From NCBI RefSeq assembly GCF_003860135.1, contig NZ_RQYN01000042.1, positions 1 through 41,555 on the forward strand: DNA of 41,555 nt. Reading direction: 5' to 3'. Position numbers and translations under genes: made by a program. The DNA is from Tannerella forsythia (GTDB lineage: Bacteria; Bacteroidota; Bacteroidia; Bacteroidales; Tannerellaceae). Below the pieces are notes generated by a model, which was not told where the DNA came from, searched no databases, and was given only the letters and a program-made list of their open reading frames with translations. Within the stretch, counting starts at the first letter, position 1; each line of letters begins with the position of its first letter. This document shows, in pieces, positions 25,037-33,265 of this stretch.

Positions 25037-25372
25037 ATGGCTTACAATGAAGCTTTAGCCAACCGAGTGCGTGAATTTTTAGCAGAAATTCCTGAAATTG
25101 AGGTTAAAGAGAAGAAAATGTTTGGAGGATTAGCTTTTTTGGTAAACGATAAGATGTGTGTTAATATTAGTGATGACCATCTAATGTGTCGTTTTGATCC
25201 CCAACACACTGACGAAATCGCGGAAAGACACGGATATCTACCTTGCATAATGAAAAATAAGCAGTTGAAAGGCTATTGTTATGTGGAAGAAATAGGTTAC
25301 AAATCAGCAAAAGATTTTGCTTTTTGGCTTAATCTCTGCTTGGATTTCAATGAAAAAATAAAGAAAAAGTAA
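25037..25372 (+). CDS. TfoX N-terminal-domain protein
   Basis: This 111-aa protein consists only of the TfoX N-domain: NRVREFLAEI, EKKMFGGLAFLVNDKMCVNI, MCRFDPQHTDEI and a C-terminal helix with KSAKDFAFWLNLCL. In Proteobacteria full TfoX/Sxy controls competence, but stand-alone N-domain proteins are widespread and of unknown role. It is the last gene before the repeat-rich stretch. Confidence 0.82.
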   Translation: MAYNEALANRVREFLAEIPEIEVKEKKMFGGLAFLVNDKMCVNISDDHLMCRFDPQHTDEIAERHGYLPCIMKNKQLKGYCYVEEIGYKSAKDFAFWLNLCLDFNEKIKKK

Positions 25373-25387
25373 TCATTTAAAATCGTG

Positions 25388-25431
25388 CAATTATGGCTCA
25401 ATCGAAAAATAACATTGTCTTCCATAGCTAA
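25388..25431 (+). repeat. Second stray copy of the 5' end of the gene at 25759
   Basis: CAATTATGGCTCAATCGAAA at 25388-25407 matches the start region of the gene at 25759, including start codon and five upstream bases. The frame (MAQSKNNIVFHS) stops after 12 codons. It lies before the second palindrome, whereas the fragment at 20145 lies after the first. Confidence 0.7.
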
Positions 25432-25466
25432 AATAAAAAAAAACAGTATAATCATCTTCCCCCCCT

Positions 25467-25494
25467 GTAGAGACACAATGAATTGCGTCTCTAC
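25467..25494. repeat. REP-like 28-bp palindrome, copy 2
   Basis: GTAGAGACACAAT pairs with ATTGCGTCTCTAC with one mismatch. It has the same C-run before it and ACACACAACC after it as copy 1 at 20084. Confidence 0.8.
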
Positions 25495-25675
25495 ACACAC
25501 AACCAATAACCCTTTAACCCGTAATTCGTAATCCGTAATTCGTAATTCATAACCTCATACCTCGTAATCTATAATTCGTAACTCGTAATTCATAACCCCC
25601 TAACTCGTAATTCGTAACCCGTATCTCGTAATTCGTAATTTCCAACTCGTAATTCATAATTTTTAACTCCCTGCA
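25495..25675. repeat. Degenerate TAATTCG minisatellite
   Basis: About 180 bp made largely of variants of the 8-mer CGTAATTC (also CGTAATCC, CGTAACCC, CATAACCT). No coding content. A shorter trace of the same motif (TGTAATCCGTAATTTC) follows palindrome copy 1 near 20121. Together with the flanking bases it fills the 386-bp gap between genes, which ends with a TACTTTTG box (25712-25719) for the next gene. Confidence 0.85.
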
Positions 25676-25758
25676 CAATAAAAAACGTTATCATACGTTT
25701 AAACCATAGAATACTTTTGCAGTCTAATAAAACGTATAATCATTAAAATTCTACAATT

Positions 25759-26307
25759 ATGGCTCAATCAAAAAACAACATCGTAACCCACGGATTAAGT
25801 GGAAAAATCGGCGACATCATCGTATTCAGCCAACGCGACGGTAAAACCATCGTATCCAAAGCTCCGCGCAAACGCACGGGCGAAAGCTCCGACAAGCAAA
25901 AAGAGCAGCAAGCCCGCTTCCAGCAAGCCGTGCTCTACGGAAAATCCGTCCTTGCCGACCCCGCGCAAAAAGCCCTTTACGAAAGCACCGGACGAAGAGC
26001 CTACAACGTAGCCGTGGCCGACATGCTCAAAGCCCCGAAAATCGACCGGATCGACCTCAGCAACTACGGCGGACAAGTAGGCGACACCATTCGCATCCGC
26101 GTCTACGACGATTTCAAGGTCAAACAGGTATCCGTGCAAATCTACAACTCCAACGGCACCCTGCTTGAAGAAGGCGAAGCCATTCTCGAAGGCATCGACT
26201 GGGTCTATACCGCCACCGCGATCAACACCGAACTCGCCGGCGACAAGATCGTAGTTCGTGCAACCGACCTCCCTGACAATCTGGCGGAATTTTCACAGCT
26301 CCTCTAA
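25759..26307 (+). CDS. Conserved hypothetical protein with basic N-terminus and Ig-like C-terminus
   Basis: This 182-aa protein starts with a small basic module (THGLSGKIGDIIVFSQRDGK, then VSKAPRKRTGESSDKQKEQQ), a pattern seen in Bacteroidota hypothetical proteins of the DUF6266-like kind. A helix follows (FQQAVLYGKSVLADPAQKAL), and the C-terminal half has alternating beta strands like an Ig/CBM sandwich (VKQVSVQIYNSNGTLLEEGE). There is no signal peptide. It is clearly more GC-rich than the genes before it. Fragments of its 5' end occur at 20145 and 25388, so the gene or its start is part of a dispersed repeat family. Function unknown. Confidence 0.75.
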   Translation: MAQSKNNIVTHGLSGKIGDIIVFSQRDGKTIVSKAPRKRTGESSDKQKEQQARFQQAVLYGKSVLADPAQKALYESTGRRAYNVAVADMLKAPKIDRIDLSNYGGQVGDTIRIRVYDDFKVKQVSVQIYNSNGTLLEEGEAILEGIDWVYTATAINTELAGDKIVVRATDLPDNLAEFSQLL

Positions 26308-26329
26308 GTTTTTTTTTCGTCTCTTGAAC

Positions 26330-26358
26330 GAAGACGAAACGAAGACGAAACGAAGACG
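26330..26358. repeat. 11-bp tandem repeat
   Basis: GAAGACGAAAC is repeated 2.6 times between the convergent ends of the gene at 25759 and the hybrid two-component gene. No clear terminator is seen in this 83-bp gap. Confidence 0.8.
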
Positions 26359-26390
26359 TATCGAACAGCCATTGGGCTGACAAAATGGCA

Positions 26391-29300
26391 TTATCCTCCC
26401 CTCTTCCTCTTCTCTTCCGGAGAAGAAGCCGGCGGGGAGGAATATTTTTTAGGAGAAATACCGAACTTCTCCTTGAAGCATTTGAGAAAATAATTTGCAT
26501 CCTGAAACCCTACCCGATACGCCAGTTCGTTGACACGAACCTCCTCCACCGATAAAATCGCCGCCGCCTTCCTGAGCCGGTAATCGCGCAAATATACCGA
26601 CGGAGAAACACCCAACAACTTCTTCACCTTCCGATACAGATGCACACGACTGAGCCCCACATCTTCACTCAGATGCTCAATCGAGTACATCTCGTTCGAC
26701 AGGTTCTTCTCAATCTGCTCGTCGATGCGCCTCATCAGCTCCCGGTCGTATGGATTCAGGCGGGTTTCCTCTTTCTCGGGCAGCGCGTTTCTCTTATAGA
26801 GTTCGTGCAAATGCTTCTGCCGAAGCAAGATGTTATGAATACGCAGATGCAGCTCTCTATACGGGAACGGTTTCGTCAGATATCCGTCCGCCCCCTGTTC
26901 CAGACTCTCCATTTTAATCTCCTGCTGCTGAACGGCCGTGAGCAGAATCACCGCGATATGGCTCGTGAGGATATTCGATTTGATTTCGGCGCAAAGCTCC
27001 TTTCCCGTCTTGCCCGGCAGCATGATGTCCGACACCACCACATCGATGTCCGTCTCCTTCAGAATCTCGAGCGCCTCCTCGGCCGAAACCACGTTAAACA
27101 CGTTGAATGACCGGTTCAGTTCGCGCGAAAGCGTATTCAGCAACGCCACATTATCTTCCACCAGCAGCACATTATATCTTTTCTTATTCGACGTATCGGT
27201 CGAAACAACCTCGTCTTCCTCTTTCTCCAGCTCCGACAGTACCTCCACCGGTAGCACGAAACTTTCCGACATAGCGCACGGCAGGTCTTCGCTCAGCCTG
27301 ATACCCCGCAGCCTGACCGTAAACGTACTGCCCTCGCCCGCTACGCTGCGAACGTCGATCTCTCCCTTCATCAGATCCTCTACGATTCTCTTCACCAGCG
27401 AAAGCCCGATGCCGCTCCCGGCGCTGTGCGCTTTCTTCCCTTTGAAGAAACGGTCGAAAATATGAGGCAGCTCTTCGGGCGAAATACCGCTGCCCGTATC
27501 CGATACTTCGATCAACAGGCCGCAATGCTCCCCGTCTTCGGGCGATGCCTGCACCCGAAGCCACACGCATCCCCCTCTCGGCGTATACTTGAAGGCATTG
27601 GACAACAGATTCAGCAGCACCTTTTCGATTTTATCCTTATCTATCCACAGCGGCTTGTCGGTCGTTACGGACAAGTCTGTCTTCCAGACAACCCCGTTCT
27701 TCACAGCCACCGACTGAAACGCGGCATCCACATTCTCCAGAAAGTTCTTCAGCATCAGCGGCGTTTCATCCAGATGCTCTTTCTCCAACTCGATGCGGTT
27801 GATGTCCAACAACTGATTGACCAATTGCAGAAGCCTCCGGCCGTAATACCGGATGGTAGATACCTTTCCCCGGTTGTCCGAAGTCAGCGACGGCTCCTCC
27901 AGCAATTCTTCCACCGGATTCAGAATCAGCATCAGCGGCGTGCGTATTTCATGACTGATATCGTTGAAGTATCTCACTTTCATGTTGTGCATCTGCTCGA
28001 TCTGCTCCCGTTCGAGCTCTTTCAGACGAATACGGTGTTTCAGCTCCGCTCTCCGCAGTGCGTTGCCCACAACAAGCCAGACAGCGACGAAGAACAGAAC
28101 AAAATACAAAACGATGGCTTCGCCCGAAAGCCACCGGGGAGAAGATACGATAATCGGAACCGTCAACGGATCGCTCCAAATGCCGTCGTTATTCCCCGCG
28201 TGAACCCTGAGCGTATAGTTCCCGGCAGGAATCTTTCCATACTCTGCCCGTCCTTCCGGCCCGGTATATCGCCAATCGTCGTCGAAGCCTTCAAGCATGA
28301 ATTTATAGCCGTTGTTTTCCGGCATCAGATAGTTCAATCCCGCAAATTCGAACGTAACGGTTGTCTGATCGTATTTCAGCCGCATCTCTTTGGGCTTGAG
28401 CATATCGATGCCGCTGAAATCGGACAGCTCGGCTATCGGAGTATTGTTGATCTTAACGGCCGAGAGATAGACCGAAGGCTTATAAAGGTTCTTATAGACG
28501 TTCTTCGGATGAAACGAAACCCATGCGTCCTTACCGCCGATAACGAAGGGAGAAGCCGGCCGGCTCGTTCGCAAATAAGCGCCTTCGTTTATTTCGGACA
28601 GAGGAAATCCGTTTCGGAGATGATAGTTGATACAACCTCCGTCGGCTGTTAATTGGGAGATGCCGTTGATGCAGTTGGCCCATACACGGTTGTCGAAAGA
28701 GATCGTACCGAAAACCATGTTGTTCTGCAACCCCTCTTGTTCGGTAAAATGCCGGACGACTCTCAACTCCCTGTCTAAGACGAGAAGCCCGTTTCCGTTC
28801 GTACTCACGTAGAACGTATCGTTCAATAGCAGCGTATGGTTCACCTCCCGGATGCCGGGAAGCACTTTTTCGACCTTACCTCCGGGTCTGTCCTCAAAGG
28901 CAAGCAGTCCCGAGCCGGTTGTAGCAAGCAGGTAGCTTACGGAGTCGATAGCCAGCAAGTGCCTGCACTTGCTTCGTCCGATGATGGCACGCAGTTTCTC
29001 CCGAATAGGAAACGATTCCGTCCGACCATCGACCGTGTTGTATCGGTTCAACCCGCCTCCCCGGTCCGAAAGCAGCCATAAGCCGTGGCCGGAGGCTTTC
29101 CCGATGCCGTTGATAACTCCCAACGCTTCCAACCCGGCCGATACCACCCGGCCGCCCTTCATCTTATAGAGCCCGTCCCTCAATGTACCGATCCACAACA
29201 CATCGTTTTCCCCGTCGTAATACAACGATTTGATAACAATCGGATTTCCCCGAAGGTCTTTCAGCTCGGCGCGTTCCACAAGATCGCCTGCGTTATTATA

Positions 29301-30461
29301 TTCCAGCAGACAACCGCTTTCGGTACCCACAACCAGAGAACCGTTTTTATCAGCAAAAGCACTTACGATCTGAGTACCGTCCGCAGGAATAGGATGCGTT
29401 TGGAAACGCGACAGGTAGTTGTCGTAGAGGTATAGGCCGTCGTGATACGTGCCGATCCATAAAGAACCGTTTTTATCGAACAGCAGGGAGCGGATGGAGG
29501 CGTTTTCCACCTTGTCCAAACCGTTCAGAAGGTTGATTTCGGTAACCGTACCTGCGTTCGGATCGAGCCGTCCGACCCCTTGAAAACTCCCGATCCAAAT
29601 GTTCCCGTCGGGTGCGAGGGCCAACGAACGGACATTGTCGAAAGGCGAATAGCCGGACCCTTTTTCCGAAGAAGACCAACGACGCAGCGGCTCCCCCAAA
29701 AGCGTACATTCATAGATGCCGCTTCTATACGCGGCCAGATAGACTTTTCCGTTCGGATGAAAAAGAATATCCTCTATTCGTTCGTTCTCGCTCAACAGCA
29801 CAGGCGCTCCGGAGGCGCAGGAATAGCGCATCGTCCGATTGCCCGAAGCATCGTAGCGAAAAAAGGCGCGGGCAGTCGTCGCAATCCAATACTCGTTGCT
29901 CCGGGGCGATGTCACGATTTTCGAGACAGAGGTGTCGAACACGCGAGCGTCTTCCGTCAAATTCCGGGGCTTCGAAAAGAGATCGTTTTGCTTGTCGTAG
30001 AGATAAATCCCGCTCCAGCCACTCGCCCAGACACGCCCGTCGATCACCGATAGCGAACGGATCTCATGATTCGACGAGCCGCCCATCCTGTAATTCCTGA
30101 AAACGCCTTTCTTGCGGTCGAGAAGGCTCACACCATTGTTGTGCGCGATCCAGAGATTGCCGCCTTCTCCGTTCTCGATGTCGTTGATGTGGTTGCCGGC
30201 GATGCTGCACGTGTCGCCCAAAACGTGCCGATAGATTTTCACACGATTCCCGTCGTATTCGTTCAGCCCGTCGCGCGTACCAATCCAGATAAACCCGAGA
30301 CTATCCTGATGGATCGTTAAAACGGAACGTTGACTCAATCCCTTCTCCGGCCCAAGCAGCTGTACGGGAATGCTTCTCTGAGCTGTTAGAAGACCCGTCG
30401 AAAGCAGCAGAGCGACGAAAAAAAGGCTCTTAGAAACAGATTGAGGAAAGAAACATGGCAT
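26391..30461 (-). CDS. Hybrid two-component system sensor-regulator (HTCS)
   Basis: This 1356-aa one-protein signalling system has, in order, a signal peptide (1-27) and a periplasmic two-bladed propeller sensor of Reg_prop repeats (about 30-690; FIWIGTRDGLNEYDG, NIWIGSFQGVGRLD, SLWIGTYHDGLYLYD). A Y_Y_Y domain (about 710-790) and one membrane segment (VLYFVLFFVAVWLVV) follow. The cytoplasmic part is a histidine kinase (FNDISHEIRTPL, His837; ATP lid DTGSGISPEELPHIF and GSGIGLSLV), a receiver (VVSDIMLPG, Asp1145) and an AraC-type DNA-binding domain (about 1245-1345). All catalytic residues are present. Such proteins switch on polysaccharide-utilization genes on binding an oligosaccharide. It is not next to a utilization locus; the locus at 2.3-11.7 kb is the nearest candidate. 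Confidence 0.95.
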   Translation of the reverse strand: MPCFFPQSVSKSLFFVALLLSTGLLTAQRSIPVQLLGPEKGLSQRSVLTIHQDSLGFIWIGTRDGLNEYDGNRVKIYRHVLGDTCSIAGNHINDIENGEGGNLWIAHNNGVSLLDRKKGVFRNYRMGGSSNHEIRSLSVIDGRVWASGWSGIYLYDKQNDLFSKPRNLTEDARVFDTSVSKIVTSPRSNEYWIATTARAFFRYDASGNRTMRYSCASGAPVLLSENERIEDILFHPNGKVYLAAYRSGIYECTLLGEPLRRWSSSEKGSGYSPFDNVRSLALAPDGNIWIGSFQGVGRLDPNAGTVTEINLLNGLDKVENASIRSLLFDKNGSLWIGTYHDGLYLYDNYLSRFQTHPIPADGTQIVSAFADKNGSLVVGTESGCLLEYNNAGDLVERAELKDLRGNPIVIKSLYYDGENDVLWIGTLRDGLYKMKGGRVVSAGLEALGVINGIGKASGHGLWLLSDRGGGLNRYNTVDGRTESFPIREKLRAIIGRSKCRHLLAIDSVSYLLATTGSGLLAFEDRPGGKVEKVLPGIREVNHTLLLNDTFYVSTNGNGLLVLDRELRVVRHFTEQEGLQNNMVFGTISFDNRVWANCINGISQLTADGGCINYHLRNGFPLSEINEGAYLRTSRPASPFVIGGKDAWVSFHPKNVYKNLYKPSVYLSAVKINNTPIAELSDFSGIDMLKPKEMRLKYDQTTVTFEFAGLNYLMPENNGYKFMLEGFDDDWRYTGPEGRAEYGKIPAGNYTLRVHAGNNDGIWSDPLTVPIIVSSPRWLSGEAIVLYFVLFFVAVWLVVGNALRRAELKHRIRLKELEREQIEQMHNMKVRYFNDISHEIRTPLMLILNPVEELLEEPSLTSDNRGKVSTIRYYGRRLLQLVNQLLDINRIELEKEHLDETPLMLKNFLENVDAAFQSVAVKNGVVWKTDLSVTTDKPLWIDKDKIEKVLLNLLSNAFKYTPRGGCVWLRVQASPEDGEHCGLLIEVSDTGSGISPEELPHIFDRFFKGKKAHSAGSGIGLSLVKRIVEDLMKGEIDVRSVAGEGSTFTVRLRGIRLSEDLPCAMSESFVLPVEVLSELEKEEDEVVSTDTSNKKRYNVLLVEDNVALLNTLSRELNRSFNVFNVVSAEEALEILKETDIDVVVSDIMLPGKTGKELCAEIKSNILTSHIAVILLTAVQQQEIKMESLEQGADGYLTKPFPYRELHLRIHNILLRQKHLHELYKRNALPEKEETRLNPYDRELMRRIDEQIEKNLSNEMYSIEHLSEDVGLSRVHLYRKVKKLLGVSPSVYLRDYRLRKAAAILSVEEVRVNELAYRVGFQDANYFLKCFKEKFGISPKKYSSPPASSPEEKRKRGG

Positions 30462-30515
30462 AAGTAACCGGATAGGGATCGAACTAAAAGAAAGGAACCC
30501 AACGAGGAGAGAGGA

Positions 30516-30555
30516 CTGCCCGGCTTTTTCTCTTCGTACAATGAGAGCCGGGCAG
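30516..30555. terminator. GC-rich hairpin between doxX and HTCS genes
   Basis: CTGCCCGGCT (30516-30525) pairs fully with AGCCGGGCAG (30546-30555). It follows the doxX stop on the minus strand by 14 bp and lies in the HTCS 5' region. There is no clean T-run, so it may be a weak terminator or a leader structure. Confidence 0.55.
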
Positions 30556-30569
30556 CAGAAGGTTTTACC

Positions 30570-30980
30570 TTAATCCCACCAGTTTTTTTGGCTTAGCGCA
30601 TATTTACCTGCGCCGGTAAACATCAGGGTAAGAGCACCGAAAAGATACAATCCCTGAAGCTCGATGGCCCAGCCACCTGTATTGCCTAATGCAAAGATGT
30701 CGCCGGCATGTACCATCGCCACAGCAACCACCATATTAAAAAGGAATACGGAAGCCGCCATACGTGTCGCATATCCAAGAATTATCAGGATCGGGGCTAC
30801 AATTTCGCCGATGTAAACACCATAGGCTATCCATGAAGGCCAACCGGCAGCAGATAACATCTGTCCGATTCCCTCTGCGCCATGTGTTAATTTGGCCAGA
30901 CCATGCAAGAGCATGAGTATTCCCAGACTTAATCTCAGGACAAGTAGTCCTGCATCTACGTTCTTATTCAATAGTTTCAT
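30570..30980 (-). CDS. DoxX-family membrane protein
   Basis: This 136-aa protein has four membrane helices and the DoxX signatures: VLRLSLGILMLLHGLAKLTH near the start, then AYGVYIGEIVAPILIILGYA, VFLFNMVVAVAMVHAGDIF and a last helix with LTLMFTGAGKYAL. The family is a small inner-membrane protein linked in some bacteria to redox or thiol homeostasis; in Bacteroidota the role is not known. It has a textbook promoter at 31009-31039 and is probably transcribed alone. Confidence 0.9.
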   Translation of the reverse strand: MKLLNKNVDAGLLVLRLSLGILMLLHGLAKLTHGAEGIGQMLSAAGWPSWIAYGVYIGEIVAPILIILGYATRMAASVFLFNMVVAVAMVHAGDIFALGNTGGWAIELQGLYLFGALTLMFTGAGKYALSQKNWWD

Positions 30981-31008
30981 GTTTTATTATAAATAAATGA
31001 ATTCGTCT

Positions 31009-31039
31009 CAAAGATACAACATTTATTGGTTTTAGCAAA
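31009..31039 (-). promoter_or_regulatory. Consensus Bacteroidota promoter for doxX
   Basis: On the minus strand TTTG (31039-31036), a 19-bp spacer and TATCTTTG (31016-31009) match the -33/-7 consensus of the Bacteroidota primary sigma factor exactly. The -7 box is about 28 bp before the doxX ATG. Confidence 0.85.
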
Positions 31040-31237
31040 GTGACTTTTAGATTCGGTTTGTTACGCTGTCGGTGCTATTGCTCTCCGAACAAGCTGTAAA
31101 GGTAGGAAGAGAAGTCACAGACAAGGCCAAGAATCCAACATAAAGGCATATAAGATTTTGACATTCTCTCGCGGGAGGCTACGAACATTTGAATGTTCCA
31201 ATTTGTCGACATTAAAGTCGAAAGGCAGATAAAGAGG

Positions 31238-33229
31238 CTATCGGAGTTCGTAATCGAGTCCGGTTACTTGAAATTCGGTGCGGCGGTTCAGCTGATCGGC
31301 CACTTCCTGCTGCTCCGGCGGGAGGGTGTTGACAAAGGCCTCATCCAGCACGGTCCCTTCAGGGAAGAAGGGATATTTCTCCGCAAGTTTTGCGGTGATT
31401 ATCTTGGGTACCGTTTCGCCGTATCCTTTGGCAGTAAGTCGCTCGGAGTCAACGCCTGATTCGATCAGATAATCCACGACGGACTGGGCGCGGCGCTGTG
31501 CCAGATTTTCGTTGTATGCCTCCGTTCCTTTGCGGTCGGTATGGGCTCCCAACTCAATCGTGACATTCGGATTTTCGTTGAGGATCTTGATAAGTTGGTC
31601 GAGTGCTTCTTTCGACTCGGGACGGAGTGTGGCTTTGTCGAAGTCGTAAAAGATATTTTCGACCACGACGGGCTTATCGACCGGCGAGAGAAAGAAATCG
31701 ACGTAATACGTTTCGTCTTTCTCTTCGTTGCTTGTTTTGAGTTCAAAGTACTGGTTCAGGAAGTTGGGCGCTTCGGCCATCATCACGTAGCTGACGTCGC
31801 GTGCCAGCTCCACTTTGTACGATCCGTCGGGCTTGACAGGTACCTTCACATTCAGGCCGTCTTTCCCCACGATACGCACGATGGCGTTCTCGATCGCGTA
31901 TTCTTCGACATCGGATACATAGCCCTCGATTTGTATCGTAATCGTCGGATATTCGAACGAGTAGATATGATCCCATCCGCGCGCGTCGCCCCGGTTTGAG
32001 GAGAAGAATCCGCGTTCTTTCTCTCCTTCGAACGTAATGCCGAAATCGTCGGCCGCCGAGTTGACCGGGACACCCATATTGACAACATGCCACTGTCCTG
32101 CGCTGTCGAGCGTGGCCTTGAACAGATCGAGTCCGCCCATCCCGGGATGACCGTCGGAAGCGAAATAGATCGTTGCCGAATCGCGCACGTAGGGGAATAG
32201 CTCGTTGCCCTCGGTATTGATGGCAGGGCCGAGGTTTTCCATTCCGCCGAAGTCGCTCTCTCCGACGATCCGGGTGCGAAACAGATCTTTCCCTCCGTAT
32301 CCACCCACCGCGTCGGCTACGAAATAGAGGAATTTACCGTCGGGCGAGACGGCCGGATGCGCCAGCAACGTGATCGAATCTTTGACAATATTGGCGCGCT
32401 GTCCCTTTCCCCAGGCCGCTCCGCTGCGCGAAGAGACGTAAATCTCGGAGGTACGCGGGTCAACGGCATCTTCGGCACAGTAGGTATAGTACATCGTCGA
32501 TCCGTCTTTCGAGAACGAGGGCGTACCCTGGTCGTACGCCGTCGTAACGGGGTCTGTTACCTCAACGGGTTTCTGCCACGCGCCGTTTTCGTCCTTGCCC
32601 GAAACGAAGAGGGTGTTGTTCTTCAGTCCGGTGATGCCGTTGATGGAGTCTTTGTGTACGATTCCGCGCGATGAACAGAAATAAAGCTGATCGTACTTTT
32701 CGCCGTAGAGCATCGGGCTGAATTCGCTGCGGCGTGAGTTGAAGATGTCCATCCGTGCCACCTGATAGAGTGTCGGTCGGTCACGCCATCCGATTGCCAT
32801 TTCGCATCCTGCGATGCCGTTGGCGGCGCGTGTGTCGGACGAGTCGAGAGCCAAATACTCTTGGTAGTATTTGATGGCATCGCTGTATCGTCCTTCTTTC
32901 TGATATACTTGTCCGAGGTAAAGGAAGAGCATGCTGTCCGGATAGTCGTAGCGCAGCGCGTTCTGGTAGGCGCTGATGGCGCGTGCCGTATTGCTGATGC
33001 GCTGATTGCAGTATCCCATGCGGAAGGCGATGTAGGCACGCAAATCTTTCTGTTCGGGCTTCGATTTCGTGTAGAGTTTGCGATACATTTCGGCTGCACT
33101 GTGATATTCGCCGAGGCGCTGTTTCTCTTCGGCATCTTTGAGCTTGACCGTTTTGCACCCGGCAAGCAGCCCGAGAAGCAGGCAGCTCAGCACGAGCGGT
33201 ACGTTGTATCTTCTGAAAAAGCAAATCAT
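31238..33229 (-). CDS. porE: PorE-like outer-membrane lipoprotein (TPR, propeller, CRD, OmpA)
   Basis: I take the start at 33229 (MICFFRRYNVPLVLSCLLLG), nine codons inside the longest frame, because it gives a proper lipoprotein signal with Cys25 (LLAGC). The domain order over 663 aa is TPR hairpins (about 40-142), a PD40/WD40-like propeller (about 165-445; LLAHPAVSPDGKFLYFVADA), a carboxypeptidase-regulatory-like domain (about 455-530) and a C-terminal OmpA peptidoglycan-binding domain (NIFYDFDKATLRPESKEAL, GAHTDRKGTEAYNENLAQRR). This is the architecture of P. gingivalis PorE, a T9SS component. The T9SS cargo gene at 39783 is consistent with an active system in this organism. Paralogues with similar order exist, so the exact assignment is likely but not certain. 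Confidence 0.75.
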   Translation of the reverse strand: MICFFRRYNVPLVLSCLLLGLLAGCKTVKLKDAEEKQRLGEYHSAAEMYRKLYTKSKPEQKDLRAYIAFRMGYCNQRISNTARAISAYQNALRYDYPDSMLFLYLGQVYQKEGRYSDAIKYYQEYLALDSSDTRAANGIAGCEMAIGWRDRPTLYQVARMDIFNSRRSEFSPMLYGEKYDQLYFCSSRGIVHKDSINGITGLKNNTLFVSGKDENGAWQKPVEVTDPVTTAYDQGTPSFSKDGSTMYYTYCAEDAVDPRTSEIYVSSRSGAAWGKGQRANIVKDSITLLAHPAVSPDGKFLYFVADAVGGYGGKDLFRTRIVGESDFGGMENLGPAINTEGNELFPYVRDSATIYFASDGHPGMGGLDLFKATLDSAGQWHVVNMGVPVNSAADDFGITFEGEKERGFFSSNRGDARGWDHIYSFEYPTITIQIEGYVSDVEEYAIENAIVRIVGKDGLNVKVPVKPDGSYKVELARDVSYVMMAEAPNFLNQYFELKTSNEEKDETYYVDFFLSPVDKPVVVENIFYDFDKATLRPESKEALDQLIKILNENPNVTIELGAHTDRKGTEAYNENLAQRRAQSVVDYLIESGVDSERLTAKGYGETVPKIITAKLAEKYPFFPEGTVLDEAFVNTLPPEQQEVADQLNRRTEFQVTGLDYELR

Positions 33230-33265
33230 CTTAATGGGTAACGGATCAGCGTGCATCTTATTGTG

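Noticed and set aside
25495-25675. Possible CRISPR array (regular short repeats)
   Set aside because: The units are 8 bp, degenerate and contiguous with no unique spacers; it is a minisatellite, and no cas gene is near.
27426-28652. Plus-strand open frame of 408 codons inside the HTCS gene
   Set aside because: It lies antisense to the histidine kinase domain, whose motifs are intact; no homology-like features.
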